A stretch of 64,000 nucleotides of DNA, taken from Massospora cicadina (Eukaryota; Entomophthoromycota; Entomophthoromycetes; Entomophthorales; Entomophthoraceae). The notes beneath the pieces are model-generated. The model did no database searches. It was given only the letters and a program-made list of their open reading frames with translations, and was not told the origin of the DNA. The DNA is taken from assembly GCA_022478985.1 (NCBI GenBank), contig JAKSZP010012194.1:27321-91320 (forward strand), written 5' to 3'. Both the position numbers and the translations under genes were made by a program. This document shows positions 33,161 through 43,471 of this stretch, one piece after another; positions within the stretch are counted from its first letter, which is position 1; the number at the start of each line of letters is the position of its first letter.

Positions 33161-34020
33161 CCCGCTAGTTGCTCAGGTCTTAGCCAGTCAAATGGCCTGC
33201 CCTGAGGGCGTGGAGTTGGTTGAGCAGTTGTCTCACCTGAGTCATAAACACTCCCTATACTCCTTGGAGGAGGGGCTCATTTATTTTCAGTCTCACATCT
33301 GGGTTCTTTACTCCCTCCAAACTGAGGTATTCAGCGCACATCATGATCCCCCCACAGTAGGTCATCCCAGCAACAAGAAATGCATCAACTTGATCATATG
33401 GACCTACAATTGGGCGGGTTTGACAATAAGAAGTTCCAGCCTGTATTGCCGATTGCATTACTTGTGCCAGGGCTAAGTTGGACCGCTCCAGTAAAAATGG
33501 TCTTTTACACCCCTTACAGCAGGCGGAGGGTCCATGGACATTGGTGTCCATGGACTTCATCATCAAACTCCCCAACCCTAATGGGTTCACAGAGGTGATG
33601 GTGGTGGTGGATCGCTTCACAAATTTTTCCCTCTTTATACCTTGTACTTCCACGATTACATCAAAGGAAACCGCCCATCTTTTTGTACACCATGTGTTTT
33701 TGATGTTTGGTCTCCCCCAGGAGTTCATCAGTGACTGTGGTTCACAGTTCACCGTGCGGTTTTGGAGTGGACTCCTATCTATCCTTAAAATATCCCCCTG
33801 TTGTTCCACTGCGTATCATCCCCAGTCCAATGGACAGACTGAGAGAGTTAACCAAGTCCTCAAACAGTACAAGCGTTGCTATGCTGCAGCCATGCAGGAC
33901 ACCTAGGCTGACGATCTTCCCCTCACTAAATTCGCTTATAATAATGGGACTCACGCGTCCACAGGTTTTCTCCCTACAAAGCAACGTTGGGTTATAGTCC
34001 TTCATTCTCGGTCAGACCTT
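33160..34020 (+). pseudogene. pol: Integrase of TE-5
   Basis: The zinc domain keeps the histidines (AHHDPPTVGHPS, near 33,340-33,375). The core is open at 33,478-33,906: WTLVSMDFIIKLP (first Asp), GLPQEFISDCGSQF (second Asp) and HPQSNGQTERVNQ (Glu), so the DDE triad is intact. A stop at 33,904 and frame changes follow. The antisense open frame 33,809-33,255 is a shadow of this domain. Confidence 0.8.
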
Positions 34021-34099
34021 ACTTATGGCCTGAGGTTCAAGCTGCCGTAAATCACGCTGAACATATCGGTCAACTCAATTTTTAGTGCGGGAACACCTC

Positions 34100-34693
34100 A
34101 TAAAGCCATTAACAACTACAAGTGGTTCATGGATTGCAAGCGGCTCCCAGGTCACAATTTAAAGGTGGGCTCCTATGTTATTCTCAATACCCATCATTTA
34201 AGAGTTTAAGCCCCTTCCCATAAGTTCGCTAGTAAATGTTTGGGCCCCCATTTGGTGGATGAGATCTTGGGTAACAGTGCGTTCCAGTTGAAGCTCCCTG
34301 CTCATTGGAAACAGCACCCCATCTTCCATGTTTCCCAGCTGTCACCCTTCAAGGTTACGGTTCCCATGAAACCTGAACTGATCATCGTTTAGTATGGGGA
34401 AGAGGCTGAGGTAGAGAATATCCTGGCATCCCAAAAATCCTGACAGTTTGTAAAATACCTTGTGGCTTAGAAAGGGTATCTGCATATGAAAACAGTTGGG
34501 TCAAGGCGCGCAATTGCACACTCTGAAGGGAACTGGTTGAAGCGTTCCATGTATCCCACCTCAAAGCTCCTCGCCCCCCCAAAAAAAGTCACGATGGTTA
34601 TGGTGATCAAGTTACCCAAGGCGCACAATAATGTGCTCTCGTGCAGTTTCCCAGTGGTGGGGCCCTTCCCTTGGGAAAAGGAAAGGGTAATGT
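34100..34693 (+). pseudogene. pol: Integrase C-terminus and chromodomain of TE-5
   Basis: A GPHLV-type barrel near 34,240 is followed by LPAHWKQHPIFHVSQL (34,300-34,345). The chromodomain reads EAEVENILASQKS, FVKYLVA, KGY (34,405-34,480), with stops at two positions. The last frame runs through the polypurine tract (WEKERVM) and ends at a TAA supplied by the first LTR bases (TGTAA). Chromodomains direct integration to marked chromatin in this clade. Confidence 0.7.
34670..34690 (+). other. Polypurine tract of TE-5
   Basis: gggaaaaggaaagggtaa directly before the 3' LTR start TGTAAG at 34,691. It is also the last coding stretch of pol. Confidence 0.7.
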
Positions 34694-36122
34694 AAGTCCC
34701 AGGGAACATCCCCTGGGCATTGATCAGGCCATTTTCCCATTCCTGAGCAAGAAGTTACCAAAGAGGATGGCTGTACCCCTCATTACTCAGGGTGATCTCG
34801 CCCATGTGGTAGACAAACGCTGGGTAACAGCTCTTCCATTTCAGAACCCTCCCCCGGTACACACACTTACCTCAGCAGAGCTGTTATGGGGAATTAGTGA
34901 AATCTATGCCAAGATCATTGAAATGAAATTGATCAGAACAAAATTGTGTGGCAGTCAGCCTGATGTTCAAATTTCAAATGGTCAAAAAGGGATGAAGACT
35001 GATCTATTGGCTGGAATGGCTGATGGTTTTGATTTGGACAACACTATAATAGAAGAAATCACCCCCCTCCCAAATCGTAGGGGTTCATCCTGATGGGCAG
35101 GTAACAGCATTGGGCACCATTGACGAGGGTTCAAAGCTCCCTGCTGCCAAATTGGGCGTTGCTCCTAAAGTAATGATACTGACTGAATGAACAGCCCAGC
35201 AACTGGGCATGGGCGGGCTGGCATCCTGAACCCGTTCCCAACCAAATGGGCCCACCCCTACATGGGGTGGCCTTGGGGGATTCCCACTTCTTGTTGGGCT
35301 AAACGCCATTCTGCCAACTGTCAGAAACATAGCCAAGCCTTAGTTTGGACGTTCAAGGTCAAACTGACAGTGACTCAGCCTGCCGCTGAATTCTTTGATG
35401 TTGGTTACCAGTGAACTTATCCACCCCCATTCCTGAATAATCACCGGTTAGGTAAAATTGAGGGTCCTGATCTCAGCTTGTCCCCACACCAATTGACCGC
35501 TATATAATCAGTTGCATTGCACTGAGAAAATTGTTGGTCGATTTTCTTCCTTTTCCTTTACAATAAAAATTTGCCTCAAAAAAAACCATCAATTTTTATT
35601 TAGTTGATTTCCTTCTGGCCGCATCCCCAATGGCTTTTCCCTGGTGGCATATTGGTCCATACACTGTTTGGGATCTACCAGTACTCATGGTTACTATGGC
35701 TCCCACCGTTGTAGATTGGATTCAGCGAGCTAGATACTTCTGGAAATTTAATCCTGTTGTCATGAAATTTCACCAACAGTATACTGGAATCTTGTGGCCT
35801 TATGTCCACCACCTACAAGCAAGGATCCGCCCCCTTGTCTCCCCAGTCAAGCCAGCCTCATATTCCAGTGAACTCATTGAAACTATTTCTGCAGCTCCGC
35901 CACCTGCAGTAAGACCTCCAGGGTCTGGGGCGAGCTCAGTGTGGTTTGTTCTCAGGATCATATTCACTGTTGTTCTACACCAACGATTTGTCATTTCCCA
36001 ATGACCAGCTCCATACAACGTCACTCAGTTGACAATGCCTCTGGCATTCTGGTTTGCCTTTTGGGTGCTCACACATCTCAACTGGCAGGCCAGTCTAAAC
36101 TTTTTCTGCTGTTTCCATGACA
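34691..36122 (+). repeat. 3' LTR of TE-5
   Basis: Full-length partner of 28,792-30,222, ending CCATGACA. It retains TATATAA at 35,501, TTGGTCGATT at 35,534-35,543 and a gag-like open frame at 35,630-36,004 (124 residues, LMVTMAPTVVDWIQRARYFW) that is the LTR-borne start of Gag. Confidence 0.9.
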
Positions 36123-36640
36123 ACCACCCAGCTACCTCAAGGGCTGTGAAATGCTCATACATTATTCCAGCGAGCAATGGATCACATCTTGCAGGAACTT
36201 AAACTAAGTCGTGTGATGGTCTATCTTGATGACATTAACAGTTTTTCTAAAATTTCCAACGGCCATCTTGTTCATCAAAGAAATTTTTCAACGCCTTTGT
36301 GCATCTAACATTAGGTTGAAACCCTTAAATGCACTTTTTTCCAAAAATAATTAGATTTCCTCAGACATGCTATTTCAAAGATGAAATCAGCCCTTGCAAG
36401 ATAATATTGAAGCTCTTCAAAAATGCCTACCCCTCAAAATCTACATGATAACCATACGTTTCTGGGTATGATGGGGTATTATTATTAAATTGATCCCCAA
36501 GTTCACCCAGATCAGTGATCCACTAGTACGACTATTGTCAAAAAACACTCCTTTCTATTGGGGTGTTGGACAAAATGCTGCGCTTGAGACGCTAAAGAAG
36601 CTGCTACAAATATGGGCTCTCCTATGCCACCTAAACTATG
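36123..36640 (+). pseudogene. pol: Reverse transcriptase of TE-4, second part
   Basis: RT resumes after TE-5 with QLPQGL, FQRAMDHILQELKLSRVM and VYLDDINSFSK (catalytic box intact, near 36,218). A short open block 36,490-36,705 covers the connection (IPKFTQISDPLVRLL, TPFYWG). Confidence 0.75.
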
Positions 36641-37060
36641 ATAAACTTTTTCTTTTGTTAGCGATTCCTTGTATTATGCTATTGGAGCCATCCTGGCTCA
36701 ATTGATTATAACTGGTGTGGATCATTTAGTATTTTATTTCAGCAAGATGTTGTCAAATACTGAGAGTAACTACAGCGTCACAGAGAAGGAGTGTCTTGCT
36801 GTCTTACTATCTGTAAAAACATTACCACCCTTTCTTTTATAGAACTACCTTTACTGTGGTTACTGACCACGCCTCTCTAAAATAGTTACAAAACATGAAG
36901 GACTCCACTGGAAGGTTGTCTGGGCCTTAGCTCAAACATTATGCCATGAAATTGAACACTGAGCTGGAACCTGACATATGAATGTCAATGGGTTGACTCA
37001 TATGCCTGGCCTTCATTTAGATGATAGTGAGATGGAGAGATTACATGACCTCCTTTATGA
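36640..37060 (+). pseudogene. pol: RNase H remnant of TE-4
   Basis: The translation keeps YYAIGAILAQ, LVFYFSKMLS and SNYSVTEKECLAVLLSVK (near 36,760), the Glu-containing helix. The later part is broken by stops. It ends with MNVNGLTHMPG, a degraded form of the usual N-x-x-AD-x-LSR end. Confidence 0.65.
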
Positions 37061-37189
37061 ACGCTGATTCCAGGGACGATAAGGATGAACCTGTTAAGAA
37101 AATGATAGCATTAAACTCCTGCAACACCAAGATTAAAAGTGGGTAGTTATGCAAAAAGGTAGGGTCAAATTGGTTGTCCTATATTTGAC

Positions 37190-37576
37190 CTTTAGAACGA
37201 GTATCTGCTATAATGAAGGCCCTATCTACACTTGGTCATGGAGGAGTGCAGAAAACCTATGAGCTGATTAAAGATCAGTACTGTTGGGAGGTAATTATGG
37301 AATCCATTATTGAAGTCCTGTATGCATGCCTAACCAACAAAAAGCAAGCTAGTTTCAAGATCAAATATTAATATCAACCTACTAACCCTCAACAACCATT
37401 CCACACTATAAACTAGATATGGAAGGTACCCTACCCCAGACTACCAGTAGAAATCAATATATATTAGTAAGCGTTGATCACTTTATATATAATAGGATAA
37501 AGCTGTTGCTCTCCAAGAACAAACTGCTAAGGCTAATGAAACATTCTTGAATCAATATCTTCACTTTCCTTGGTTC
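37190..37576 (+). pseudogene. pol: Integrase of TE-4, first part
   Basis: The zinc domain is seen as LGHGGVQKTYELIKDQYCW (near 37,230). The start of the core reads NQYILVSVDHF and ANETFLNQYLHFPW up to the TE-6 insertion point at 37,576. Confidence 0.65.
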
Positions 37577-38873
37577 TGTAAGTCTGAGTGGAGCGCCCCT
37601 TGCGCTTGGACTGAGAGGCTTTCCCTTTACCTTCTAAAAAAGGTTTGAGAAAACCAGCTGCTCCCCTTATCTCTCAGGGTGATTTCGCCTATGTGGTGGA
37701 CAAGTGGTGGGTTACGGCCTTCCCTCTAAAAGTTTGCCACCCATTCCTGTGCTAATAACTTGAGAAGTGTTACAGTGGATTAAAGAAAACTGCATCGAGG
37801 TCTCATCAAATAGGGATCATCACACGATGGACAGGGCAAGTCCCTCTTCTAAGATGACTTTGAATTTGGTAAAAACAGTCAACAGCAACAAACCTTCCCT
37901 GTGGCATTGAAACCTCAATCCGCAGAACCCCAAAAGTCCAAATGGGCGCCAGAGCAATCAGGTATTGGCGGGTTGGGCATCCCAAACCCATATCTGACCA
38001 CTTGTGACCCTCCCTACATGGGATGGCCAAATGAGGCTCCTGTTACCCATTGAGTGTGAGGTCACCACTCAAATTGGTGTAATTGTGGCAAAATCGCGAT
38101 TCTGGCGCCTGGGGGCAAACTGATGATGACTTGACCCGCTGTTGACAGTTTTGGAGCTAGTTTAAATTGAATAATTCCCCCCATTCAAAGTTCTACCAGG
38201 TTCAATCAAAACTCAAATGGCCCCAATCCCATGCATCTCAAAGCTATTTCCACTTTAACTGAGCATTTAAACAATTGTCCCACACTGGAAAAATTGACAG
38301 TCAATTTTATGTACAAAAAAATATAATAGAAAATCCCAGTTTCCAAACAAATTTTTAGTTTATTTTACTCTTATCTGGTATCTTTTAACCCAATGAGTGT
38401 AAAATTATGGATTGCACACAAACTGGGCCATCACGGCCATGTTGCGACTTTGTTACCTTCCATTGTTAACTGGGTCTACCACATTAAATACTTCCTGGCA
38501 TTTTCTTCAATAATTAAAGCAATATGCCACTAGGATCTCAGCATTTTTGGGAAAAGTTATCCCCACTCCAGGTGAGAATCCGCACTCTCACTGATGACTC
38601 TATTCCAAATCCCCCATGGGTGAATTCAAACCCATCAGTTCAACACAATATTTCCCCAAACTCAAAACTGCGGGCTCTAGGGCTGCGACAGCCTGGCTTT
38701 TGCTGGGTTGCCTATTACTTTTGTGTCCCATCGGCGCTCATTATTCACCTATCTCCCAGCCCATCTAAACATCGTCTGAGCAGCAGTGCCTCTGGAATTC
38801 TGGATAGCCTTATGGGTGTTCTCACACCCTGACTTGCAGGACAGTCTAAACTTTATCTGCCGCTTCCCTGACA
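37577..38873 (+). repeat. 5' LTR of TE-6
   Basis: Begins TGTAAGTCTGAGTGG, ends CTGACA. A TTTAAAC word at 38,266 lies about 31 bases before ACAGTCAATT (38,297-38,306), the predicted transcript start. The open frame 38,524-38,832 and the frame at 38,786 continue into the internal region. Confidence 0.85.
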
Positions 38874-39010
38874 TAATTGACCGTTCATTAATCCCAGCCA
38901 TTTCTGCCCTTCTTTTTGAGATGAGCACAGTAATGGTCGCCATCTACCAGATGAATGTGCAGTCAGTGGCTTGCCTCCTGTTATTTGTCTGGCAATTGCC
39001 AATTTTATAA
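38786..39010 (+). pseudogene. gag: Start of Gag of TE-6, crossing the LTR-internal junction
   Basis: A 74-residue open frame starts inside the LTR (LEFWIALWVFSHPDLQDSL), passes through the LTR end and primer site (PDIIDRSLIPAI) and continues with LLFEMSTVMVAIYQMNVQS. The LTR part matches TE-5 and TE-8 (LAFWALHWVLTHPDW), and the internal part matches TE-5 (LLFEVGAAVVTLYQMNVQS). This supports Gag translation starting in U5, as happens in yeast Ty1. Confidence 0.6.
38875..38884 (+). other. Self-complementary primer site of TE-6
   Basis: AATTGACCGT, one base after the LTR end. Its complement ACGGTCAATT differs at one position from the R-region sequences of the two LTRs (ACAGTCAATT at 38,297; ATGGTCAATT at 44,188). 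No tRNA-type site is present. Confidence 0.55.
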
Positions 39011-39830
39011 GCAGCTCCTGGGTGGCGTTGGAAGAAATTCTCCACACTTAAACTACCCCATTATTCTCCACTTCTATTACAGCCCACCCTCAAGTAGTGG
39101 GTTCATCTGTTCCCTCCCTTGAAGATGCTAATCAGGTCCTCAAAACCCTCGCTGAGTTGCAAGTGCAGTCCTCAATTTTACTTAATAGTTATGCTTCTCT
39201 GACAGATGCTCAGCAGAGAGTGGCCCTTCTGGATGCGATTTAATGTGATGCACACTGGTGGGTGTGGGCCCTTTTGCACTCTGCATTTAGGAAGGTAACC
39301 TCACCTCACTTATTACAATAGTTTCTTCAGCATTGAAAACTCCTGTGCCACGTTCCAAACGCCTGTTCAACTTATTCTCTATGTGTGTTGAAGCTCCTGA
39401 CTTGGCTTCCTTTGTTGAAGGCTTCTGTGAGCAAGTTCCTATGTTTGATCTCCCCATGGATATCAGCCAAGCGATTTTATGATCCATGTTGGATTTGGTC
39501 TTTGCCAACCATACTATTTGGTCCGTCCCTATGGAAACAGTGGACCAGATCTGCATGTCAATGACCTCAATTAATGTGACCCTAAGCCATAATCCTCATA
39601 CAAAAAATGGTAATTTTGTGATTGGATTCACCAACTCAGGTTTGGTTCCTAATCCCAGCATCGATTCAGTATCCATCTTGGCCCTGTGGGCTGATGTTGC
39701 CCTTGTGAAAGAACTGGTTATCTCCAGCTCACCTGTCTCTCAGTTGGTAGATGACCATCCTGGGAAGAATGCGATCCACCCCTTTTCCAAAAAATTAAAT
39801 TCCTTAAAAACCAGTTCTTCCCCCTAATTT
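39011..39830 (+). pseudogene. gag: Gag remnant of TE-6
   Basis: Broken frames keep the conserved motif near 39,215-39,270 (RVALLDAI, then W-W-V-W-A-L) and a long open block 39,486-39,827 (113 residues) with METVDQICMSMTSINVTL. TE-5 has a matching segment (VDQICTSATTINAF). No zinc knuckle is visible. The block corresponds to the C-terminal Gag half and linker. Confidence 0.5.
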
Positions 39831-39879
39831 GGTTACAAATTCTACTTTGTCAGCAGAAACCTGTGCAATGACCAATAAG

Positions 39880-40130
39880 CAAAATTACTCTTACTTTCTA
39901 TCACTAATGGAAATCAGGTTTGGGTGCACCAGGTGTCCTTCAAGGCCCTGGTTGATAAAGGGGCAGCGGTTAAATTAAAGAGTCTGAAGTTGACCCAGAA
40001 GCTCAAACTAGACTTGGACCTGGAGCCGGAGTAGTTGTTTGTGTTGTCAGCCTCCCATCCATCTTTCAGATTGTGACAGCCATTGCCTTTCTCAGTCCAC
40101 CGTTTAGTTTCTGAGATTATTTTTCTGCAA
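39880..40130 (+). pseudogene. pol: Protease remnant of TE-6
   Basis: The translation reads VSFKALVDKGAAVKLKSLKL near 39,930. The active-site triad DTG is changed to DKG, and the following GNF is lost. Confidence 0.55.
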
Positions 40131-40329
40131 TGTCTTACCTCATGTTCCCAGTTTTTGGGTGTGAGTTGGTGGCGTCGTCAGCATGTGAGAATCCACCTGG
40201 ATTCAAACCGCTGTTTTTTACTAATGCCCAGGTGGAGGGATGTTTCCATTGCTTGAACCCTCATGAAATCTCAAAGCTTAGCGTCCATTATGATACTTGT
40301 TTCTCCTGTGGGACTTCCATCAGATTTTC

Positions 40330-41290
40330 CCACCACGTAGATGGCCTACCAGAGCATTTTTGATTCAGAAAAAGGCAAAACGCCTTCCCCACATACTGAA
40401 TTCAGTCTGAAGTTCTGGAAGACGGTGGACATGGTGGATATAAACTGCACACTATACCCACATATAGTGGAAGAGGATGCCACCCTTGATGCATGGTTGG
40501 ATGGCACTCTTCTAAAGATGGTTATTCAAGAATACAACCCCGGTGTCCTCGCCCATTGACTTTGCCAAAAAAGGATGATGGCTCACTACGCCCCTGTGTG
40601 GTTTATAATCACCTCAACAACATTATGGTTCATAATCTTTACCCACTTCTACTAGAACATACAATTGGCCAAGTGATTGTAGTCACGGACTATTCAAAAA
40701 TTTGACCTGTTAGATTCATTTAACCAAATCTAGGTGGCCAAAGTCAGGAATGTCTTATCGCCATCTAGACTAAAAGAGGCATAATTTAATTATGAGTAAT
40801 GCTTTTCAGGGTTAAAAATGCACCCACGACATTAAAATGGATGATCAATAGTGTGCTAGGTGACCTCCAGTTTACCTGTGCGGTGGCATACATTGATGAC
40901 ATCCTGGCTCACTCCCCCACAACCAACCAGCATGTGGAAGGTTTGGAGGTGGTGGTGGGTGCCCTGAATAAGATGGGTCTGTTCATCAAGCCATTGAAGT
41001 GCAACTTTAACTGGAAGGAAATTACTTTCTTGGGTAATCTCGTCTTAAAGGATGGATACGCCATTCTGCCCAGTAAACTGGAGCCATCCATGAGTGGCTG
41101 ACTCTGAAAACTCAGAAGCAACAGAGAAGCTTCTTGAGTACAATCACTTTTCTGAAAAAAAAACTCATTTGCTCTCTTGTAGTTGGCTGCTCCACTGCAT
41201 CTGCTCATGGGCTAAAATGTTCCATTCCGCTGAAAGCCTGAGTGCCTGCAGGCATTCAATTCAATCAAGAAGGTTTTTATTGCTTCCCGT
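40330..41290 (+). pseudogene. pol: Reverse transcriptase remnant of TE-6
   Basis: Open blocks 40,341-40,559, 40,493-40,705 and 40,799-41,101: YQSIFDSEKGKTPSP, LYPHIVEEDATLDAWLD, VVYNHLNNIMVHNLYPLLL, NAPTTLKWMINSVLGDLQF, AYIDDILAHS (catalytic box intact), FIKPLKCNF. Several frame breaks separate the blocks. Confidence 0.75.
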
Positions 41291-41700
41291 CCTCAAGCAT
41301 GCGGACTCCTCCAAACCCTACATTGTAGCATGCAATGCATCTTCTGCCACAGTGGGAAATGTCCTGCCTTAAGAGCACAATGGGTTGGAATACCCCAACG
41401 CAGATTTTTCCCACAAAGTTCCTCCACCATTCTATCCTGGTACATCTACAATAAGGAGTTGGCAGCTGTTGTGTGGGCCTTAGCCCACTGGCGGTATCTC
41501 TTACAGGGTGCTCAACATGAGTTGACTGTGCGGACGGACCACCAAGCTCTTCTATAATTATGCAAGCTGCAGAAGTTGGTGCATCAGCTGGCTCAAACCT
41601 ACTGTGACCTGTGCAGCTTTAATTTCAAATATGAGTTTGTGAGAGTAGCACTGAGCGTTTTTCCTGACTTTTTAAGTTAAAATCCCGCACTTACCCCAGA
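41290..41700 (+). pseudogene. pol: RNase H remnant of TE-6
   Basis: VACNASSATVG (the first catalytic Asp is Asn), then YNKELAAVVWALAHWRYLL (Glu) and VRTDHQALL (Asp) in the open block 41,330-41,557. The tether region follows with stops. Confidence 0.7.
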
Positions 41701-41899
41701 TGACTTGGATGAGGCAGATTTAGTTACAGTTATTTTGTCAACTCAAATTTTGGCCATTGCTCCTCCTGTGGTTACAGTAGCAAATTTAGGTCTAACGCCC
41801 TTGGTCTCACAGGTCTTAGCAGCTTAGGCAGCATGCGTGGAGGGATTGGAACTTTTGGAATGGTTAAACTTTCAACTCACAATAATTCACACTATACTC

Positions 41900-42735
41900 C
41901 GGCTAGGGGGCTTATCCAGCCCATGTTGCATCTGTGGGTAACGCCCCTCCTCCAGGATGAAGTCATCTAAGCTCATTATGACCCCCTGCAGTTTGTCACC
42001 TAGGGAACTAAAAATGCATTGATTTAGATAAGCGTGCCTATAACTGACCAGGCCTGTCAAAGGATGTTCTTACATGGATTGCAACTGCATAACATGTGTT
42101 TTAAGTCAAATCAGACTGGTCAGGAAGAACGGCCTCCTTCATTCTCTGCAGCAGATGGAGGTACCATGGACGTCAGTGTCCGTGGACTTCATTGTCAAAC
42201 TGCCAAGCTTAATGGGTTCTTTGTGGTCATGATGGTTGTAGACCGCCTCACTAACTTTGCTCTCTTTGTCCCTTGCTCCTCAACCATCACCTCCAAGGAG
42301 ACCATCTTCCTTTTTGTGAAACATGTGTTCTCTATGTTTGGCCTCCCACAGGAAATCATCAGTGACTACAGGACCCAATTTATGGTGAGATTTTGGAATG
42401 AACTTTTGCCAATTTTGAAAATTACGCAAAGTTGTTCCACTGCATACCATCCTCATTGGATGGTCAGACTGAGTGGGTCAATCAAATTTTGGAACAATAT
42501 CTGGAGTGCTACGCTACAGATGCTCAGGATACTTGGGCAGATGACCTTCTGCTAACCAAGTTTATGTATAAAAATGGAACTCATGCGTCCACAGGCTTCT
42601 CCTCATATGAAGCTACCTTGGGTATAATCCATCATTTTTTGTTGGCCCATGCCTGCGTCTGTAGGTACTTTGGCAGCTGACCATGCTCAGCACGTTTGTA
42701 CCACTTAGTCCATGGTTCAGGAACACTTGACAAAG
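41900..42735 (+). pseudogene. pol: Integrase core of TE-6
   Basis: The open block 42,034-42,555 (173 residues) holds part of the core: VMMVVDRLTNFALFVPC, GLPQEIISDYRTQF (second Asp) and, in a shifted frame, HPHWMVRLSGS. In the other frame (42,432-42,680) QTEWVNQILEQYLECY gives the catalytic Glu. The first Asp (SVDFIVKLP) lies in a third frame near 42,185. Confidence 0.75.
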
Positions 42736-42753
42736 GCCATTAGCGATTATAAA
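42736..42753. repeat. Target-site duplication of SINE-2, left copy
   Basis: gccattagcgattataaa, identical over 18 bp to 42,886-42,903. It duplicates codons of the integrase C-terminal region (KAISDYK). Confidence 0.9.
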
Positions 42754-42885
42754 AAATTATTTGAGGTGGATCGACCTTGGGACAAATATACCATACCAAG
42801 AATGTTTTTCTAGCCAGTACAGGTTTTGAACTCAAAACCTGCACTAGGGGTGGAAGCAGTTTTACCCGCTTGGCTAACCACCCTT
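42754..42885 (-). mobile_element. Short tRNA-derived SINE (SINE-2)
   Basis: A 132-bp insertion between perfect 18-bp direct repeats inside TE-6 integrase. The minus strand begins AAGGGTGGTTAGCCAAGCGG, with an A-box-like segment at 42,865-42,877 and a B-box-like AGTTCAAAACC at 42,822-42,832, 32 bases apart. A palindromic AGGTTTTGA/TTCAAAACCT surrounds the B box. The tail is short and AT-rich. It is unrelated in sequence to SINE-1. Confidence 0.75.
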
Positions 42886-42903
42886 GCCATTAGCGATTAT
42901 AAA
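42886..42903. repeat. Target-site duplication of SINE-2, right copy
   Basis: gccattagcgattataaa, after which the integrase sequence continues (QFAD.KRLP). Confidence 0.9.
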
Positions 42904-43471
42904 CAGTTTGCAGATTGAAAGCGCCTCCCAGCACTAGAGACTAAGGTAGGTTCACATGTGATGTTGGACACATGGCAATTGCGCATGCAGGTGTCCTCAT
43001 AGAATTAATGAGCAAATGCTTAGGCCCCCATTTGGTGGAAGAGAACCTGGGAAATGGCGTCTTCCACTTAAAGTTTCCAGATCACAGGAAGTAACATTAC
43101 GTCTTCCAAGTCTAACAATTGTCCCCATTCAAGGGGTCAATCCTGCTAGAACTTGAACCTATTTTGATTTTAAGTTTGGAGGAAGCTGAAGTCAACGCCA
43201 TTTTGGCTTCCTGGCGCTCTTGCAGATTGATAAAGTATTTAGTTGCTTGGAAGGGCTACCCAGCCTATGGAAATAGCTGGGTTGGTGCTTGAGACTGTGC
43301 AAACTATTCAGATCTTGTTGGGGCCTTTCATGCTGTCCACCCTGATGCTCCTCGACGTCCCATGAAGATCACAACGTTAATGGTGAACAAGTTACCCACG
43401 GCCCACAAGAACGTTTCCCTTGCCCAATTTCCCGATCATGGTGCTCCCCCTTTAGAAAAAGGTAAGGATAA
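42904..43471 (+). pseudogene. pol: Integrase C-terminus and chromodomain of TE-6
   Basis: After SINE-2 the frame gives KRLP, a GPHLVEENLGNGVF barrel (near 43,030) and a chromodomain: EEAEVNAILASWRSCR, LIKYLVAWKGYPAYGNSWVG (43,185-43,290). It runs on to KLPTAHKNVSLAQFP and into the polypurine stretch (tagaaaaaggtaaggata). Because the LTR starts TATAAG instead of TGTAAG, the LTR-supplied stop seen in TE-5 and TE-8 is lost. Confidence 0.75.

Larger units (their letters stand above)
28792..36122 (+). mobile_element. Chromovirus TE-5, complete with two LTRs
   Basis: 7,331 bp with LTRs of 1,431 bp (28,792-30,222) and 1,432 bp (34,691-36,122), starting TGTAAGTCC and ending CCATGATA or CCATGACA. Flanks are cccac before and accac after, a 5-bp target duplication with one mismatch. 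It interrupts the RT gene of TE-4. Internal order is gag, protease, RT, RNase H, integrase, chromodomain. All frames are broken by a moderate number of stops and shifts. Confidence 0.9.

Noticed and set aside
33255..33809. 184-residue minus-strand open frame
   Set aside because: It lies exactly over the TE-5 integrase core, whose sense translation has clear DDE motifs; the antisense frame is a shadow.
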